Assembly (NCBI GenBank): GCA_021768985.1
Contig: JAETTR010000062.1
Coordinates: forward strand, 1-6,841
Length of the DNA stretch: 6,841 nt
Origin: Bacillota bacterium
Lineage (GTDB): Bacteria; Bacillota; Clostridia; Christensenellales; Borkfalkiaceae
Reading direction: 5' to 3'
The notes below the pieces were generated by a model that saw only the letters and a list, made by a program, of their open reading frames with translations, was not told the origin of the DNA and searched no databases. How positions within the stretch are numbered: position 1 is the first letter of the stretch; every line of letters starts with the position of its first letter. Below, one piece after another: positions 5,355 through 6,841 of the stretch. Made by a program: the position numbers and the translations under genes.

Positions 5355-6041
5355 TCAACCTCCGAGCCGCAGACTGATCTCCGCCGCCGACAAGACGCGG
5401 ACAAGTCCGTTCTCCTCTATTTCCAATCTTCCGTCCGATAAAATTCTGCGCGCGACGGCAACGTAACTGCGTTCCCCCTCCGACACGCGCACGTTTTTCC
5501 CGAGGAACCGCACGCGGGAAAGATAATCTTCGAAATCGTCCTCTTTGCCGTAATTCTCGATCAACGCGTTTTTCGCCTCGTCCGCGCTCACCCTGCGCCC
5601 CGCCGCCTCGGTCAGGCTGATTGCGATCCCGTTCAGCGCGGACACGTCGTTTTCCGCATTCAATCCGATCCCGACGAGGCTCGAACGGACTTGTCCGTCC
5701 GCAATATCGTTCTTGATCGAAATCCCCGCAAGCTTTCTGCCCGACATGAACACGTCGTTCGGCCATTTGATTTCGGGAGAAACGCTGAACCGCTCCGCCG
5801 TGCGGCAGACGGAAACCGCGGCGTGCGTCATAATCCGGAAAGCTTCTCCGGCGGGAAATTCCTGATAAAACGTAAGCGCCGAGAAATAGACTCCGCCGGA
5901 ATCGGACAAAAAAGAGCGCCCTTTCGTACCCTTTCCGCCCGTTTGCCGTTTGGCGCAGACGATTACGTTTTCTCCGCCGCCGAGATAACGGCGGATATAA
6001 TCATTCGTAGACCCGACTTCTTCGAGTAATTCAATCCTCAT
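5355..6041 (-). CDS. birA: Biotin--[biotin carboxyl-carrier] protein ligase, monofunctional (no repressor domain)
   Basis: The 228-residue protein is a BirA/LplA-fold ligase that makes biotinyl-AMP and attaches biotin to a lysine on acetyl-CoA or pyruvate carboxylase-type carriers. Visible motifs are EVGSTND (8-14), RQTGGKGTKGRSFLSDSGGVYFS (32-54; biotin/ATP loop, usually GRGRRGR), KWPNDV (92-97), KLAGISIKND (103-112) and VGIGLNAEND (123-132). A small SH3-like C-terminal domain (about 180-228) follows. The usual N-terminal DNA-binding winged helix is missing, so this is a ligase only and should not repress biotin genes. The start at 6041 is favoured because the catalytic domain begins there and GAGG lies 3 nt upstream. 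A start at 6068 would add nine unlikely residues. It overlaps recX by 11 nt. Confidence 0.94.
   Translation of the reverse strand: MRIELLEEVGSTNDYIRRYLGGGENVIVCAKRQTGGKGTKGRSFLSDSGGVYFSALTFYQEFPAGEAFRIMTHAAVSVCRTAERFSVSPEIKWPNDVFMSGRKLAGISIKNDIADGQVRSSLVGIGLNAENDVSALNGIAISLTEAAGRRVSADEAKNALIENYGKEDDFEDYLSRVRFLGKNVRVSEGERSYVAVARRILSDGRLEIEENGLVRVLSAAEISLRLGG
5359..5363 (-). promoter_or_regulatory. Shine-Dalgarno site that fixes the nnr start
   Basis: GGAGG on the minus strand lies 5 nt before the ATG at 5353 and sits inside the last codons of birA. It rules out the longer in-frame start at 5404, which would overlap birA by 50 nt and has no family support. Confidence 0.75.
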
Positions 6042-6648
6042 CTTCCTCACCGAGCGACCCGAGCGCACTGCGCGCCGTATCGTAATCGTATCCGCGCGCG
6101 ATTAAGTGCGCGTACGCCTTCCGCAACGTATCGCGGTTGATCTCCTTTCCGCGCAAGTATTTTTCGAGCGCGCGCTTTGCGCTTTCTTCACCGCCCTGCA
6201 ACGAGGAAACCGTCTCCCCGATCGTTCCGTCATCGATTCCCTTCCGTTTGAGTTCCAGAGCGATCAGCCGCGCGCCCTTTTTTTTGCCCGCGCTTTCGGC
6301 GTACTGCTTTGCATAAAGCGCATCATCAAGAAACCCGTAGCCGGACATTTTTTCCACAACGTAATCGCACACGTCCTGTAAGTACCCTTTCTTTTTCAGA
6401 TAATCCCGAATCTCTTTTTCCGTTTTCATGGAGGCGGAGATATGCGTTAACGCTTTATCGAGCGCGGTCTGCTTTTCGCTTTCGAGTTGAAGGCGCGAAA
6501 GCTCGTCGGGAGAAATGCAGATTCCCGCTTTCAGACGGTTCTTCATCACCGTTTCCAGCTTCATGCCGCAATAAAATCTGCCATCGATCTCAATGTTGCA
6601 ACGCGTTTTATCCTTTTTCTGCGGAGTAATCGCCGTAATTTCCGCCAT
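6031..6648 (-). CDS. recX: Regulatory protein RecX
   Basis: The 205-residue protein matches the RecX family, which binds RecA filaments and modulates recombination and the SOS response. The body is a series of three-helix repeats: ALTHISASMKTEKEIRDYLKKKGY (66-89), VVEKMSGYGFLDDALYAKQYAES (97-119), KKKGARLIALELKRKGID (122-139) and LRKAYAHLIARGYDYDTARSAL (175-196). A beta-like N-terminal section (1-45, with CNIEIDGRFYCGMK) precedes them, as in many Firmicutes RecX proteins. GGGG six bases upstream of the ATG at 6648 serves as SD. It follows the unidentified upstream gene with the arrangement TAG-C-ATG and overlaps birA by 11 nt. recA is not the gene directly upstream, unlike in many bacteria where recX follows it. 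Confidence 0.9.
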   Translation of the reverse strand: MAEITAITPQKKDKTRCNIEIDGRFYCGMKLETVMKNRLKAGICISPDELSRLQLESEKQTALDKALTHISASMKTEKEIRDYLKKKGYLQDVCDYVVEKMSGYGFLDDALYAKQYAESAGKKKGARLIALELKRKGIDDGTIGETVSSLQGGEESAKRALEKYLRGKEINRDTLRKAYAHLIARGYDYDTARSALGSLGEEDED

Positions 6649-6649
6649 G

Positions 6650-6841
6650 CTATACCCCGCTCCAGATCCGGTTCTTTCGGAACCATTCGGTATCCTTTAA
6701 TACGGTCGTATTGTTCGAACACCAGAGCTTCAGCGATTTCTTTTCTTCCTCATCGCTCTTGCCGTAGTAGAATACGATATTGCCGTTCATGGAAGTAAAT
6801 CCCGTAGTTTTATATGAATCATCTATAATTCCGAGAGAAGT
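6650..6841 (-). CDS. C-terminal 63 residues of an unidentified protein, cut by window edge
   Basis: This frame is open from the window edge to a TAG at 6652-6650, while the other two minus-strand frames close almost at once. I do not recognise the family. The fragment contains TGFTSMNGNIVFYYGKSDEE, then SLKLWCSNNTTVLKDTEWF and the end RKNRIWSGV. It alternates short beta-like strands and is rich in Asn, Thr, Tyr and Trp. That would suit the edge of a beta-rich domain, possibly exported, but nothing proves it. It is 1 nt from recX and is therefore probably co-transcribed with recX, birA and nnr. Confidence 0.6.
   Translation of the reverse strand, partial: TSLGIIDDSYKTTGFTSMNGNIVFYYGKSDEEEKKSLKLWCSNNTTVLKDTEWFRKNRIWSGV

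Noticed and set aside
1..6841. CRISPR array, tRNA/rRNA genes, mobile element or defence system
   Set aside because: There is no spaced direct-repeat array, no cloverleaf-type sequence, no transposase or integrase motif, and nearly the whole window is covered by housekeeping genes.

Overview
The window looks like ordinary chromosome from an uncultured, gut-type Clostridia (Bacillota). Three things suggest this. The gene order nadD, yqeK, rsfS is typical of the phylum. The genes carry Firmicutes-style Shine-Dalgarno (SD) sites, and the promoters are sigma-A-like. The base composition is moderately GC-rich, with codons such as gcg, cgc, gaa and ttt mixed freely. A Christensenellales-like lineage is a guess only. 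I see no tRNA, rRNA, CRISPR array, insertion sequence, integrase or phage gene.

Layout from left to right. Positions 1-476 (minus) hold the N-terminal part of a DeoC-fold protein that lacks the catalytic aspartate. It is divergent from a small one-helix membrane protein (559-804, plus), which ends in a bidirectional terminator (805-829). Facing that terminator is a minus-strand cluster, read from right to left: a fused NadD-YqeK enzyme (1949-3079), the ribosome silencing factor RsfS (1549-1899), and a DUF4097-type lipoprotein (833-1539). The lipoprotein reading frame is broken by what looks like one missing base in an A/T run at 1451-1455. Divergent from nadD-yqeK is a four-helix membrane protein of unknown function (3151-3906, plus). 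A second minus-strand operon follows, with genes overlapping or separated by 1 nt: an unidentified gene's C-terminus (6650-6841), recX (6031-6648), birA (5355-6041) and nnr, the two-domain NAD(P)HX epimerase/dehydratase (3908-5353). This operon converges on the membrane protein with a single base between the stop codons.

How the genes fit together: most are housekeeping. NadD makes the penultimate NAD precursor. Nnr repairs damaged NAD(P)H. YqeK removes the stress dinucleotide Ap4A. RsfS shuts down ribosomes when nutrients are scarce. BirA charges biotin enzymes, and RecX restrains RecA. A loose NAD-homeostasis theme is visible in nadD and nnr. The most notable points are the degenerate DeoC-like protein, two strong promoters placed so that their transcripts should be leaderless, the lipoprotein frameshift, and two uncharacterised membrane proteins. 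I found no clear evidence of a new multi-gene system.
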